Positions 22,526-34,389 of a DNA stretch of 64,000 bases are shown here, one piece after another. Position 1 is the first letter of the stretch, and every line of letters begins with the position of its first letter. The notes below the pieces were generated by a model. That model saw only the letters and a list, made by a program, of their open reading frames with translations. It was not told the origin of the DNA and ran no database searches. The stretch covers positions 59,768,899-59,832,898 of the forward strand of contig CM051457.1 of NCBI GenBank assembly GCA_028274465.1, given 5' to 3'. Made by a program: the position numbers and the translations under genes. The stretch comes from Plantago ovata. Its lineage: Eukaryota; Streptophyta; Magnoliopsida; Lamiales; Plantaginaceae.

Positions 22526-23225
22526 AAGGCCATTATCGAAGGAAATTACCTGGAGTCTTATTCTGGAGAAACTCCTATGAAGAAAAGAATACTAAAGACT
22601 GTTCTAGAAGGAAATAAGTGCGTGTAACCTAGTTACTTGGACTTAGAGTCCTTCGCCAACAAGTCGAGACGGATGAGGATTAACGTTGAAGATTTTATTC
22701 CAGCCATTCACAAAAGACTTGGAACTTTTTGGGACTCTTCTCTACTGACCTAAGCACGAAATTCACACTATAAATAGAGGAGAATACCAGTTTTAAAGAC
22801 ACGAAGATTGAGCGTATAATTATGTAGAATTCATCTTACTATTTGGATTCTTCTGAGTGAGTTAGGTTATTTTCTAGTTATTGATCTTGTTCAATTGAGT
22901 TTGATTGTTTTTAGGATTAGTTAGAATTATCTCCTAAGCGTTGTACAGTTTGATCATCATCCTTGATTGATCAAGCGAAGTTTTTGTCTTCTACTTGAAT
23001 AGATATTTCGCCGTAAGGCCGCACAAGGATGATTAATTATATATCCTTGTGAATAAGAAAACATGTGTCTTGTTCGTTTACATTCCGCTGTTGTAGTTCT
23101 CTGTTCTATAGTTATATATATTTCCGCAGGACAATGTTTTCGTAATGTCGTGATAACATTGAACTCAACATTGAGTTACAAGTTTTTATTTTGCAGGTAC
23201 TAAATCAAGATCCTCCTGTTTTTAC
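22526..23225 (+). repeat. LTR-like fragment with TATA box
   Basis: Noncoding. It has CACTATAAATAGAGGAG near 22765, a TTTACATTCCGCTGT string near 23078 that also occurs in the copia LTR at 47814-48683, and U5-like T-rich sequence. This suggests an old copia LTR on the plus strand, but neither end could be fixed. A pararetroviral promoter is a less likely reading. Confidence 0.4.
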
Positions 23226-23598
23226 ATGAGCTATGGCGCCCATGTTGTCGCAATAAATCATTATTGGACTAGCAGCAGGAATAACCCTCAATTCCTTCAA
23301 GAACTCTGAAATCCAGACAGCTTCTTTCGATGCTTCGGATGCAGCAATGTATTCAGCTTCTGTGGCAGAGTCGGCAATCGTGGCTTGCTTTTAACTCTTG
23401 CGGCAGATTTCTCAACCGTTCAATGTGAACACATATCCTGTTTGTGACTTAAAGTCATCATGATCCGATTCGAAGCTGGCATGGACATAACTAGTCATTT
23501 TCAACTCTGGTTTTCCACCATACACCATGAACATGTCCTTTGTACGTCAGAATGTTCTTACAGATGTCTAGTGAGGCACTCCTAGATTCTGTTCGTGA
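23226..23598 (-). pseudogene. Third copia RNase H fragment
   Basis: On the minus strand it translates to pieces of the same RNase H as copia-1 and copia-2 (TEAEYIAASEASKEAVWISE, FLKELRV, IYCDN) but is clearly more diverged, with a stop and several small deletions. No LTR is attached. The left edge joins the LTR-like fragment and the right edge joins the truncated element C. Confidence 0.85.
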
Positions 23599-23691
23599 GC
23601 GGGGAGGGGTTTACCGTTGTTGTTCTTGTCTTTCGTCTTTTTGAGTCATGTAAAGTTTGTTTTTTTCTCCTTCTTTTTGAGTTTGTGCTCC

Positions 23692-23713
23692 AACCTATTC
23701 TTTCGAATAGGTT
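23692..23713 (+). repeat. Hairpin followed by polypurine-like tract (element C)
   Basis: Stem AACCTATTC / GAATAGGTT with 4-base loop TTTC, followed by TTGGGGAGG. The same unit occurs twice in B-I and twice in B-II, about 0.8 kb before the 3' LTR. A long A/G-rich stretch follows (23760-23890). Confidence 0.8.
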
Positions 23714-24484
23714 TGGGGAGGTCGTTGTTGAGTTTTGTATTTCTTTTCGTTGTTGATGCTGCTTGGTATAAAAAGAAAAAAGAAAGAGAGAGAAAAAGAG
23801 AAAAGAAAAAAAAGAAGAAGAAAAAGAAAAAAAAAGAAAAAAAGAGAGAAAAATAAGAAAACAAAAGGAAAAAATAAATAAATAAAGAATAAGACCCAAA
23901 AAGCAAAAGAAGGGTCAAAGCAAGCCAAAAAGCAGTCTTGTAAAGCGTTGTAAATATTTTTCAACTTTTGTAGTTGTTTGTATCGAGTTGTAAATTCTTC
24001 CTTGTGTTTCGTGTCGCCTAGTCCAAGGCTTGTTCTAGACCACCCTCGTCCTGCCATTCAGGAAGTGGTAAAGAGTATTTGTTTAAGAGTCGGGTAGAAT
24101 AGGGGAGTGTTGTGTTTTAGGGAATCCTCCTTCGTTTGATGAGAGCCAGTATTGGTTCGCCCTCTCTTGAGGAAAAGTCTCACTTGGTGAACAGTAGTAA
24201 ACCCTCGGTTTCATAGGCACGGGGAAACCATAGTATGATAATGTGCATCATTGCGTCGTTATTGACCAGGTCCAGGTAGAGAATGTTACGAGAGACCCCT
24301 TTTTTTAACCAAGTGCACATGGGAATGTGTATGGGCTCAATCGAGACATTTTTCAACCTACTTGCATGTTATGATTTGTATGGTCTTTGTTCATAGGCAT
24401 TTGTAAGATACAATAGATTAGTTCTTCTCGCTTGGCATGAGACTCCTTTTTGTGTTGCATTTAGGTAGTTGGTTGCTTGACGAC

Positions 24485-25720
24485 TGATGAATGTGTATTT
24501 TACACTTTCATTTGAGTCTTTTTCACCTATTTTAGCTATCCTCTATGTTAATTTAGCTATATTTTAGTGCATTTTATTAGAATAGTGTCACGTTTCCCTT
24601 TAGTTTGTATTTTACAGGTTTTGGTTGAAAAACGAGGTTTTTCGGCCAATTATATTGAAGTAGACAAGGAATTGGTGTTCCAGAAGCCTAATTGAAGTAT
24701 CTGAAAGATTCCGGATAGGATTTGAAGTCTAGGGGTCGAGTCTGAAGGCTAACAGGTCACTAGAAGGCAAAAGCCGAGTCCGAAAAGGGGGAGAAATCCA
24801 AAAACGCGTATCTGGCCGAAAAACACTCCCGGGCGAGTCGCCCGGGACGTGGGGCGAATCGTCCGGTGTGTGGGGCCCTTCGCCCCACACAATTCGAATG
24901 CCTATATATAGTTGCTCAGCTTTCTCCGTTTTTCATACTTTTGGAGACCTTTTCTCTCACCTTTCTCTGTAGTTTTAGGTAGGAATTCTCCAGAGCCTGT
25001 TCTGGGGGTTCTTAGCTTAGGAGATACTTTTTCTTAGCAATTTGGAGCTTGTAAGATCGCGATTCTTCGGAGATTGACAACCTCCGGTAACATTGTATCT
25101 TACAGTTTTTCTATTTATATTTATTTATCTTTCAACATGTTTTCTTCTATGATTTCTGTTGATTGCATGACATCTATGAGTAGCTAAACTTCTCGTTGGT
25201 GATAGTATGTGATTTCTTAGCGAAGGGTTAATAATTATGCTAATGGCTATATCGCGCATTATACTCTGATTTATTGCTTTATTTCTTTGATCTATCTAAA
25301 TCTCTATCTTCGTAGTGTTGAATAATTACGGAACACAATTGGACAATTCATTGATCTTTGATCTATCTAAAACCTCTATCTTCGTAGTGTTGAATAATTA
25401 CGGAACACAATTGGACAATTCATTGATCAAAGATCTCCATGCAAGACCGAGGAATTTATGCATGATTATTAACCTGCTATGCTTTGAATGACCATACTAT
25501 CACCAATCTCCATTATCTGTTAAGAAAAACCTTTGCTAAGTCGTTTGTTGTTTTTATATTCTTAAGTTAGATTAGATCAAGCTAGTTATACTCCTTAGAG
25601 ATCGACACTCGAGGTTATTCTCTCGCTACACTACGCTTTTCGTTGTAGTTGTGAATTGCCTTTGGCTAAATACAAATTTATTTGATTAACTAGAATCTGA
25701 CAAGTTCTAACCGTTCATCA
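24485..25720 (+). repeat. 5' LTR of B-I
   Basis: It begins TGATGAATGTGTATTTTACAC (read as 19 plus 2 bases) and ends CCGTTCATCA. The hairpin cluster is at 24828-24890: a 19-base palindrome CCCGGGCGAGTCGCCCGGG (24828-24846), a decayed GGGGCGAATCGTCC, and a hairpin with GTGTGGGGC / GCCCCACAC arms. A TATA box (CTATATATAG) follows at 24902, so the hairpins sit directly upstream of the promoter core. A ~90-base direct repeat (CTATCTTCGTAGTG...) lies near 25300-25440. Confidence 0.9.
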
Positions 25721-25723
25721 AAT

Positions 25724-25742
25724 TGGCGCCGTTGCCGGGGAC
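25724..25742 (+). other. Primer-binding site, tRNA-Asp (B-I)
   Basis: TGGCGCCGTTGCCGGGGAC, three bases after the LTR end; complementary to the tRNA-Asp 3' end. Confidence 0.95.
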
Positions 25743-25865
25743 TATACTCCTTTTTTCTGTTTAACTTTTTTATATTTTCAGCATTCAATTCCTAGTTCTA
25801 GTAGTTTTTATTTTCCTATTTAATCTCTCTCTGATACTCCTTTCCTAGGTTGTTACAGATAGTGT

Positions 25866-27330
25866 ATGCCACATACACGATCTGAAGGAACACCGCTTGC
25901 TGATTCAATTGCTGAGATCGACAGAGTCTACCACCAAAGAAGGCGACTACTTCAAAGGCGTGAACTAGAGGAAATAGAGGATACCTATTTCTCTGAATCT
26001 CTACACAGTCTTTTCAAGGAAATCAACGGAATGGCAGAAGCTAGACCACTGAAAGCATGGGTTCAACCCTCCAAGGGTCGCATGAGGGGACCGGCGATTG
26101 TTCTTTCGTCTGCAACTCGTGATCTGGAAATCAAGAATCACGCATTCCAACAACTTCCGAGGTTCTATGGCTTAGCAAGGGAAGATGTGATGGGGTACTT
26201 GCACGATATCGATGATTCGTCAACCAACACCCACGACCCGGAGCTGAAATAACAACGGATGAGTTGAGGATGAAGGTTTTTGCTATGGGACTTGGCGACA
26301 GAGCCAAGTCATGGTTGAGTTCTCTACCAGCGGCCTCGCTGGACACTTGGGAGAAGGTTTTTTCAGCTTTCATGGAAAAATACTTCCCTCACACCTTGAC
26401 TACCGCGCTTAAGGCGCAAATCACTGGATTCAAACAGGACTATGATGAGACCATCTACACCGCGTTTGAGAGGTTCCAAGACCTCATGAACAAGTGCCCT
26501 CACCATGGTTTTGAGCTTCTGATCTAGTCCAACACTTCTACAATGGACTAACCTTAGAGAACCAACAAGTGGTGGACTTCCAATGCCGTGGCAATATTTG
26601 GGAGGAAACCGCGGAAGCCGTCTGGGCAGTTTTCGAAAGGCTTGCTAAGGGTTCGCAATTCAAGGATCCAAGGGTAATGGTTAGGAGACGTGGACCTGAA
26701 GCTCCACCGACACAAGAAGCCCCAATGTATAGGGGGAATGGGGATCAATTCGAGTGCTTTACCAACGAATTGAAGCAAGTCCTCAAGAGCGCCACTGGAA
26801 CAGCTGTGTCGAACGAAGTTTGCCGAATATGCAAGAACTATGGGCATGGAGCTCATATGTGTAGATCGGAGCTCGCATATGATGATGGCAACTGGGTTCA
26901 AGGAGGCGAAGAGGAAGTCTTTGCTACGGAATTTGGTACTCAAGAAGCTAGCTACGGACTGGACGATAGGAATCCTCGAGGTTGATTTTGGAGAAGAGGA
27001 TTCCGAAACAATCAAGGATACACACCGGCTAGCCAAACTTATGGACCTAACCAAGACCGTAGTAGGCTTAACTGTGGTAATGACCACTGCGAAAATCCCG
27101 CTCCGAAAGAGCAACCGAAGTCAAAGTCGGCTCAACTGATGGAGAACTTGCAGAAGATGGTTGATCACACCCAAAGTTTCTCAAACGTTATGAAGAAGAT
27201 TCTGAGAAGACTAGGGCAAGGCTTGATCGATTGGAAGAGAGCACTAGGCTTGCCCATCAAAAGATGCGAGAGTTGATCGACCGAGGAGCAAGTAGGGAGC
27301 AAGGCAAGCTGCCTAGCAACACTGAGAAGT
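25866..27330 (+). pseudogene. B-I gag (5' part of a gag-pro frame), frameshifted and split
   Basis: ATG at 25866 (MPHTRSEGTPLADSIAEIDRV). It contains a Gag core (FAMGLGDRAKSWLSSLP, SLDTWEKVFSAFMEKYFP, 26275-26390), FQCRGNIWEET, and a CCHC knuckle CRICKNYGHGAHMC near 26823. Frameshifts occur near 26220, 26520 and 26970. The frame runs in phase through the target site GAAGT into the protease at 35722, which shows that gag and pro were one reading frame before B-II was inserted. The coding sequence is interrupted at 27330. Confidence 0.9.
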
Positions 27331-28656
27331 TGATGAACGCGAGTTTGTCAGTCTCGGTTCAGCAAATAAATTTGTTATTTAGCCAAAGGCAATCCACAAC
27401 TACAACGAAAACCGTAGTGTAGCAGTAGAATGACTCGAGTGTCGTTCTCTCAGGACTATAACTAGCTTTATCAAATCTAATTTAGAATATAAAAACAGCA
27501 AACAGATAGTAGAGGGGTTTCTAGCAGATAATGGAGATTGGTGATAGTATGGTCCTTCTTAACATAACGGGTCGATAATCATGCATAAATTCATCGGTCT
27601 TGCATGGAGATCTTTGAATCAATCTAGTGTCCTGTTGCAAATATTAAGCACTACGAAGATAACTGGTCTGACTAGTCAATCACGAATGTCCTAATGTGTT
27701 TCGTAATTACTCAACACTACGAAGATAATTGGTCTGATGATTGTCTTAATGTGTTCCGTAATTACTAAACACTACGAAGATAAATAGTCTGATGGTCGAC
27801 TAGTGTCCAATTGTGCATAATAATCAATACAACATACGAGAATTTTGGTTACAACTGATCAACGAAATAAAGCAATGACACGGAGTATAATGCGCGATAT
27901 AGCCATTAGCATGATTATCTTCCCTCGCTAAGAATTCACATACTACCACCAACGATAAGTTTAGCTACTCATAATAGACATGCAATCAACAGAAATCATA
28001 GAAGAAAACATGTTGAAAGAATATAATAAATAAGTAGAACAAAACTGTAAGATACAAAGTTACCGAAGGTTGTCAGTCTCCGGATGATTGCGGTCCTACG
28101 AGCTCCAATCCGCTATAAAAAAGTATCCCCTAAGCTACAGAACTCCCAGGACAAGCCCCGGGAAGTTCCTACCTAAAACTATAGAGAGGGGTGAGAAAGT
28201 AGGCTTGGAAAGATATGATTTTCGGAGAGAAAACTGAGCACTATATATAGGCCCCGAATAAACTCTGGGGCGGTTCGCCGCAGGTTGGGGCGGTTCGCCC
28301 CCCGACTTTTTCGCGGAATTCCGCGTTTTTCGACGCGGTTTTGGATTTCTTCACCTTTTCGGACTCGGTTTCAGACTTCTAGTGGCCTTCTAACCTCCAG
28401 ATTCGACCCCTAGACTCCAAATCCTATCCGGAAACCTTCAGATACTCCAAATTGGCTTCTAGAACACCAATTCCTTGTCAACTTCAATATAATTGCCCAT
28501 AAATCTTCGAATTTCAACCAAAACCTGTAAAATAAAATCTAAAGGGTAACGTGACACTATTATAATAAAATATACTAAAATATAGCTAAATTAACATAGA
28601 GGATAGCTAAAATAGGTGAAAAAGACTCGAATGAAAGTGTAAAATACACATTCATC
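27331..28656 (-). repeat. 3' LTR of B-II with adjoining polypurine tract
   Basis: On the minus strand it starts TGATGAATGTGTATTTTAC and ends CGCGTTCATCA. The tract GGTTTGGGGAGTT immediately precedes it (plus-strand positions 28657-28669) and would prime plus-strand DNA. It contains two GGGGCGGTTCGCC hairpins at 28267-28301, the first decayed. Confidence 0.9.
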
Positions 28657-29462
28657 AAACTCCCCAAACCGAACCTTTGCTTGTCCTCAAGCAACTAAGC
28701 TAGGCTCTAATACAAAAAACATGCAAGACACAAAATGGAGTTTCATGACAAATAAAATGAACTAATCTACTGAATCTACCAAATAACATATGAACAAAAA
28801 CCATATAAATCAAAGCATGAATATAGGTTGAAGAATACCTCGATTGACTTATACACATCCACATAAGCACTTATGTCAAGACAAGATAGTCTCTCGTAAC
28901 ATTCTCTACCTGGACCTAGTCAGTGACGACGTAATGAAGCATGCTAAGATACGAATGGTTGTCCCGTGCCTATGAAACTGAGGACTTACTGCTGTTCCAC
29001 CATGTTAAGACTTTTCCTCAAAAGAGGTCGAACCAGTACTGGCTCTCATCAAACGAAGGAGGGTTCCCTATAAAAGATAACACTCCCATATTCTACCCAT
29101 CTTTCAAGTAAAGTCTTAAGCTATTCACCACTTCCTGAATGGCAGGACGAGGGTGGTCTAGAACAGATGACACTTAAGACAAAAAAGATAAAAATAAAAA
29201 TAGAAAATTACAACACGATTACGAACAATACGAAAAATGGAAAAGACTCAAACTTTGCTAAACTGCTATTTGGCTTTCTTTTTTGGACCCTTCTTTGCTT
29301 TTTTGGGGTCTTCTTTTTTTTCTTTTTTTTTCTTTCCAGATTCTTTTTTCTTTTCATTTTTTCTTTTTTTTCTGGAATTTTTTCTTTCTTTTTTTTCGAT
29401 TTTTTTTAGCCAGCAGTAGCATAACAAAAAGATCAACAAAAATGACTCACACGACTTCCTCA

Positions 29463-29598
29463 AACCTATTCGAAAGAATAGGGCGGAGTACAAGATTCAC
29501 AGAAAAGGAAAAATAAACTCACGAAACGAAAAATGAAAAACAGAAACAAGTCTCTGATGGTGTAACCCCCTCCCCAAACCTATTCGGCAGAATAGGTT
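29463..29598 (-). repeat. Two hairpins with polypurine-like tracts (B-II)
   Basis: On the plus strand, stem AACCTATTC / GAATAGG with loop GAAA at 29463-29483, and stem AACCTATTC / GAATAGGTT with loop GGCA at 29577-29598. On the coding (minus) strand the second is followed by TTGGGGAGGGGG. The stem is kept while the loop changed. A pyrimidine-rich low-complexity run (29280-29410) is the minus-strand counterpart of the A/G run in B-I. Confidence 0.75.
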
Positions 29599-30189
29599 AT
29601 AAACAAAGGATCACACAACATCACACTACCTCCTTCCTAGGCATTTAGCAATCTCAAAACATGGTGAAGACTTGTTGCCTCTTAGGTACATAATTACTCG
29701 GGAAACAACCATAAGACCCTAACATGCATCATCCTATTATAAAGGCCTTCGTGAACCGCAGTAGAGAAAACACCACTAAGTGATGTCGAGACTACCATGC
29801 TTAACTAAGTGCAATACATAAATGTGACAAGCCAAGCGAGAAAAACCTCAAACAAATTCATAGAGATGAAGCATACGATTAATGGCATAGCTAGTTGATC
29901 TACCCAATAAAAAAAGTTCAAAAAGTTTGGCAATAAACTCCATATAAAACATGCAAAACTATCCTAGGATGAATGTAGTGAAATGCAACCCTAAAAATCT
30001 AAGAAAGCAGTAAACGTGCAAATGCAAATGCAGACGGATAAAGCATGCGAGGTACTATACTCATCCTACCAATACCAAGCTCCAAACTAACAACATCAGA
30101 TCAATTAAATCCCATCCCCCCTCATGAAATTAACGCTAGTCCCTAGCAGTAAGAAAATGAGGAAATAAGATGTGATACTAGATGTTACC

Positions 30190-30641
30190 CCATGGTTTGG
30201 CCTCGGTCGGCTGAGTGTGCTGCTTGTGATTTATTGGACCCCCTCTGTGAGCTTTATAGGGTGTCATCGGGTCTTCTGGTAGGCGTGGTAGTTTCAATTA
30301 TGGGCCGGATAGGAACAACTCTTCCGTTAGCATCATCATTGCCCGTATGGCCTTCATTGTCACTACTATTACGCACATCCTCACTGGTAGAGTTGCGGTG
30401 TCGAAGGGAATCTTCAAGATTGGCCGCCTCTGTTATGGAATCTTCTACCCTGCATCTCTCCAATAGACTGTGAACTGTTGAAGGGGAAAGGCAAGTGGTA
30501 TCAGGACTTCCCCCTCCAGCGTTTTACACCCCAAGGAGGTTACAGCAAGCTGCACGGGTATTCAGAGGTTGTCTGCCACGTTTTCCAATGTCGACCACAT
30601 TCTCTACAGTTGATGCTCCCGATGTCAATATGATGCTCACT
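30190..30641 (-). other. Conserved 3' noncoding or decayed coding segment (B-II)
   Basis: It aligns with 37949-38412 of B-I. A minus-strand stretch (30254-30463) encodes a Ser/Asp-rich piece (VEDSITEAANLEDSLRHRNS) also seen in B-I (VEDSITVAANLEDSLRQCNS), so it may be the end of the unknown frame upstream, separated from it by stops in both copies. Confidence 0.45.
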
Positions 30642-31029
30642 TTAGACGCAGCCAAAGGGCACCCCAACAAGGTGCTGAGTACCCATGTCATTATGTTTTG
30701 GAACCAAGCTAGCGCTTCGGAACCTTCTAGCAACTGCGAACTCAAGATTGAATCCGTCGCGGCAAGAATGTCCCGGTGCCTTCCAGTTCACTCGAACTCC
30801 GTAGTCCTCGTGATGGAGTGATGACGTAATTATGGTTTCTGTCCCTTCGGTGGTGCATGAATAGGCATAGGAGTCCTTACTCCAGGTGTACTCTAGCTCC
30901 TCCTCTTGGATAATCCACGACGTTGTTGCAAAACCCCTTGGCTCGAACGCACATCCAGCGAGATCACCTTCCTTGACATGGTTCCTCACAGCAATCATAC
31001 GGGAATGCTCCTTTCCCTTGGTATGGTAC
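30642..31029 (-). CDS. Unknown conserved frame after candidate intron (B-II)
   Basis: Open from the predicted acceptor (31030) to 30642. Conserved pieces shared with B-I include HVKEGDL, AFEPR, ATTS, IQEEE, TWSKDSYAYSCTTEG, ETIITS, VRV and SLVPKHNDMGT. No known domain is recognised. It occupies the place where related autonomous elements have RT-integrase or an env-like gene. No start codon close to the acceptor is in phase, so translation may depend on an upstream exon or the frame is already decayed. Confidence 0.45.
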
Positions 31030-31571
31030 CTACAAACAGCGGTTAGCACCTCGTATGACACAAAACAGACTCAAATATATGCTAGTGTAAAAGCGAAATT
31101 CACAAGTGATAAAATCAACAATCGAGCTCCCCAAACCGAAATGTCCAGCCTAGCTTCTTCACTATGCAACATACCAATGTAACTACTACATGCAATACAT
31201 CACGTCATGCTCTTACTAGACAACCAATATCCTTGATAACAAGGCTCAATTCATACCATAGCAGCGTAAAAATTCTACCATCATAAATCCTCATACTCAA
31301 CTATTAAGCATTCTAATGGCAAATCCACCAACATTACATCAATAAACACATTCATATGCAAGAAACCAAAGATAAAGACATATTGCAGAACAAGATATAT
31401 CATCTAGTAGCAAAATACCCAAATCAACAATCCAAGCAAAATTGAGCATGCAATTGATAGTAAATAACATGTCTAATCACACAAACAACATACCCATGCC
31501 TCAAATAAGCATAATTGAAGCTCAAAATAGAAAACCCCCAAATTCGATAATTAGGGTTCTAAGGATGATAC
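31030..31571 (-). other. Candidate 542-base intron (B-II)
   Basis: Minus-strand donor CTGAG|GTATC (31571) and acceptor GCTGTTTGTAG| (31030), with branch-like TGCTAAC about 15 bases before the acceptor. It is AT-rich, with no open frame. B-I has the same boundaries and nearly the same length (541 bases). Confidence 0.55.
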
Positions 31572-31802
31572 CTCAGATCTGCAAATCTAACGAGTTAGGA
31601 TGAAATTTGTTCGGATAGGATGATAGATCATGTAATAGGCTTCGAATTAAGCTAAAGAACACTCAATTTGGTCAAGAAATGAAGAAGTTATGAAGATTTA
31701 GATGTAAAATCGCACTTTTCGGGTTTTTTGGGAGGATGGATGAAGAAGAATGAAGAAAATAAGGTTTTGGGGTTGAAATCCGCGTTTTTGAAGAACTGGG
31801 GC

Positions 31803-31862
31803 CGTGGGGCGGTTCGCCCCACGCACGGGGCGGTTCGCCCCCCAAGTGGGGCGGTTCGCCCC
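31803..31862. repeat. Internal hairpin cluster (B-II)
   Basis: Three hairpins with GGGGCG-GTT-CGCCCC: 31803-31823 (arms extended by CGT/ACG), 31827-31841 and 31848-31862. They lie between the protease gene and the candidate intron on the coding strand, the same place as in B-I. Confidence 0.9.
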
Positions 31863-32125
31863 GTGCTCCCCGATGCAGGGAGACGGGTCCCGTCGTCAGA
31901 AAATGCGGTTTTTAATCCCCGAAACCAATTTTTTCAAAAACCACTCGAAAAATCTCACTCAAACACAAGCATATACGACACAGATATGAACAAATTCGCA
32001 TACGAGAAGCAAATAGTTCAAGAATGAATGCATGCAGAAAAGCAGTAAAGAAAGCGATAAAAATTCCGGGTTGCCTCCCGGATAGCGTCATTGTTTAAAG
32101 TCTTTGACTCGACTCCGGTCTGTGC

Positions 32126-32818
32126 CTATCTCTTCTTTTTGAGGGTACTAGGCTTCCCCTTCATTGATCTCCTTTCCATGCCACGAACCTGTGAATAAGA
32201 AAGAATATAGGCTGCAAGACCACAGTAGTGAGTAGTAATATCAGGCGGTTCAGGTGGATCAGGTATGGCTTGCAACACGTGATGCTTGCCATTCACTTCG
32301 GTGGTGCAAGTTCTTTGGTAGATATCCATCACGGAGCGTAGTTTAGTCAAGAACGTTTGCCCTAAGAGTATGACATCCCCCGTTCCTGGTGCAGACGCCG
32401 GCATAACAACAAAGTTGGTGTATATAGATGCTTCACCAATCTTGACCAAAACATTTTTCACAACGCCCTCCGATCTCATAAAGGATCCATCCGCCAGTTG
32501 CACAATAGCCCTTTGCTCAGATAGTTTTCCAATGTTGCTCTTTTCAAACACATTCAAAGGAATTATGTTTGAGTAGGATCCCGTGTCTAGTGTGGCACGG
32601 ACATCTTCAAGCTCACCAATCCCTACCTTAACATCGAAACTTTTAGGGTGTGGTTCGGGATCCTCTTGCTCTTCATCACTTGTGTCAGAACCTAGGCCCT
32701 TCTCTTCTTCCTCAGCCTGTAGAAGTTCTTCCTTCATGCAACACTCGCATCTAACAACCTTCCTGATGGTGATTTCGTCAGGTACATCACCAGCCAATGT
32801 AATGGCATTCGACTTCAC
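32126..32818 (-). CDS. Aspartic protease domain of gag-pro (B-II)
   Basis: A 230-residue open frame. Retropepsin site LDTGSYSN, then QLADGSFMRSEGVVKNVLVKIG and LLGQTFLTKLRSVMDI, the pattern of Athila/Tat proteases (LADRS...GVIEDVLVKVG...LGRPFLAT). It would cleave the Gag polyprotein in the particle. It ends in a basic tail (TLKKKR). Ancestrally it is fused to gag in one frame; the apparent overlap with gag at 32815 comes from a frameshift in gag. Confidence 0.85.
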   Translation of the reverse strand: MKSNAITLAGDVPDEITIRKVVRCECCMKEELLQAEEEEKGLGSDTSDEEQEDPEPHPKSFDVKVGIGELEDVRATLDTGSYSNIIPLNVFEKSNIGKLSEQRAIVQLADGSFMRSEGVVKNVLVKIGEASIYTNFVVMPASAPGTGDVILLGQTFLTKLRSVMDIYQRTCTTEVNGKHHVLQAIPDPPEPPDITTHYCGLAAYILSYSQVRGMERRSMKGKPSTLKKKR

Positions 32819-34221
32819 AGTGCTGCTAGGCAGTTTGCCTTGTTCCCTACTTGCTCCTTGGTCGATTCTTGCATCTTTTGATGGGCAAGCCTAGTGCTCT
32901 CTTCCAACTTATCGAGCCTTGCCCTAATCTTCTCAGAATCTTCTTCATAACGTTTGAGAAAACTTTGTGTGTGATCAACCATCTTCTGCAAGTTCTCCAT
33001 CAGTTGAGCCGACTTTGACTTCGGTGGCTCTTTCGGAGCGAGGTTTTCGCAGTGATCGTTACCATAGTTCAGCCTACTACGGTTTTGGTTAGGTCCATAA
33101 GTTTGGTTAGCCGGTGCATATCCTTGATTGTTACGGTATCCTCTTCTCCGAAATCCACCTCGAGGATTCCTACCGTCTTGTCCGTAGCTAACTTCTTGAG
33201 TGCCAAACTCCGTAGCAAAGGCTTCTTCTTCGCCTCCTCGAGCCCAGTTGCCATCATCGTATGCCAACTCCGATCTACACATATGAGCCCCATGCCCATA
33301 GTTCTTGCATATTCGGCATACTTCGTTCGAAACAGTTGTTCCGGTGGCGCTCTTGAGGACTTGCTTCAATTTGTTGGTAAAACACTCGAATTGATCCCCA
33401 TTCCCCCTATACATAGGGGCTTCTTGAGTCGGTGGAGCTTCAGGTCCATGTCTCCTAACCATTGCTCTTGGGTCCTTGAACTGCGAACCCTTTGCAAGCC
33501 TTTCGAAAACTGCCCAGACGGCTTCTGCGGTTTCCTCCCAAATATTGCCTCGGCATTGGAAATCCACCACTTGTTGGTTCTCGAAGGTTAGTCCATTGTA
33601 GAAGTGTTGGACTAGGTCAGAAAGTTCAAAACCATGGTGAGGGCACTTGTTCGTGAGATCTTGGAACCTCTCGAACACGGTGTAGATGGTCTCATCATAG
33701 TCCTGCTTGAATCCAGTGATTTGCGCCTTAAGCGCGGTAGTCAAGGTGTGTGGGAAGTATTTCTCCATGAAAGCTGAAAAAACCTTTTCCCAAGTCCCAT
33801 AGCAAAAACCTTCATCCTCAACTCATTCGTTGTTATGTCAGCTCCGGGTCGTGGGAGTTGGTTGACGAAATCATCGATATCGTGCAAGTACCCCATCACA
33901 TCTTCCCTTGATAAGCCATAGAACCTCGGAAGTTGTTGGAATGCGTGGTTCTTGATCTCCAGATCTCGGGTTGCAGACGAAAGAACTATCGTCGGTCCCC
34001 TCATACGATCCTTGGTGGGTTGAACCCATGCCTTCAGTGGTCTAGCTTCTGCCATTCCGTTGATTTCCTTGAAGAGACTAAGTAGAGATTCAGAGAAATC
34101 GGTTTCCTCTATTTCCTCTAGTGCGCGCCTTTCAATTAGTCGCCTTTCTTTGATGGTAGACTCTGTCGATCTCAGCAATTGAATCAGCAAGCGGTGTTCC
34201 TGCAGAACGTGTATGCGGCAT
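32815..34221 (-). pseudogene. B-II gag, frameshifted
   Basis: The ancestral start ATG is at 34221 (MPHTRSAGTPLADSIAEIDRV), followed by an early frameshift near 34140. A 55-bp deletion near 33790-33795 removed the Gag core (AKSWLSSLP...DTWEKVF in B-I) and shifts the frame. The rest is open for 317 residues: CPHHGFELSDLVQHFYNGL, a CCHC knuckle CRICKNYGHGAHMC, an Asn/Arg-rich stretch and a coiled-coil-like tail. The deletion endpoints share ACTTGG. Confidence 0.9.
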
Positions 34222-34367
34222 ACACTATCTATGACAGACTAGGAAAGGTGATTAGAAACAACTAGGAAAGCAGTATCAGAGAGAGATTAAAAAGGAAAAC
34301 TAAAACTAAAAGAATTAGGAATCTAAAGCTGTAAATATAAACAAATTAAACAGAAAAAAGGAGTATA

Positions 34368-34386
34368 GTCCCCGGCAACGGCGCCA
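34368..34386 (-). other. Primer-binding site, tRNA-Asp (B-II)
   Basis: Minus strand TGGCGCCGTTGCCGGGGAC, three bases from the LTR. Confidence 0.95.
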
Positions 34387-34389
34387 ATT

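Noticed and set aside
22526-23225. Possible endogenous pararetrovirus promoter
   Set aside because: A TATA box and leader-like sequence are present, but there is no viral coding motif nearby and a string is shared with a copia LTR, so an LTR is the simpler reading.
23760-23890. Open frames rich in Lys/Glu or Phe/Ser in A/G-rich runs (also 29280-29410 and 39215-39320)
   Set aside because: Low-complexity sequence in retrotransposon 3' regions; the reading frames follow from composition only.
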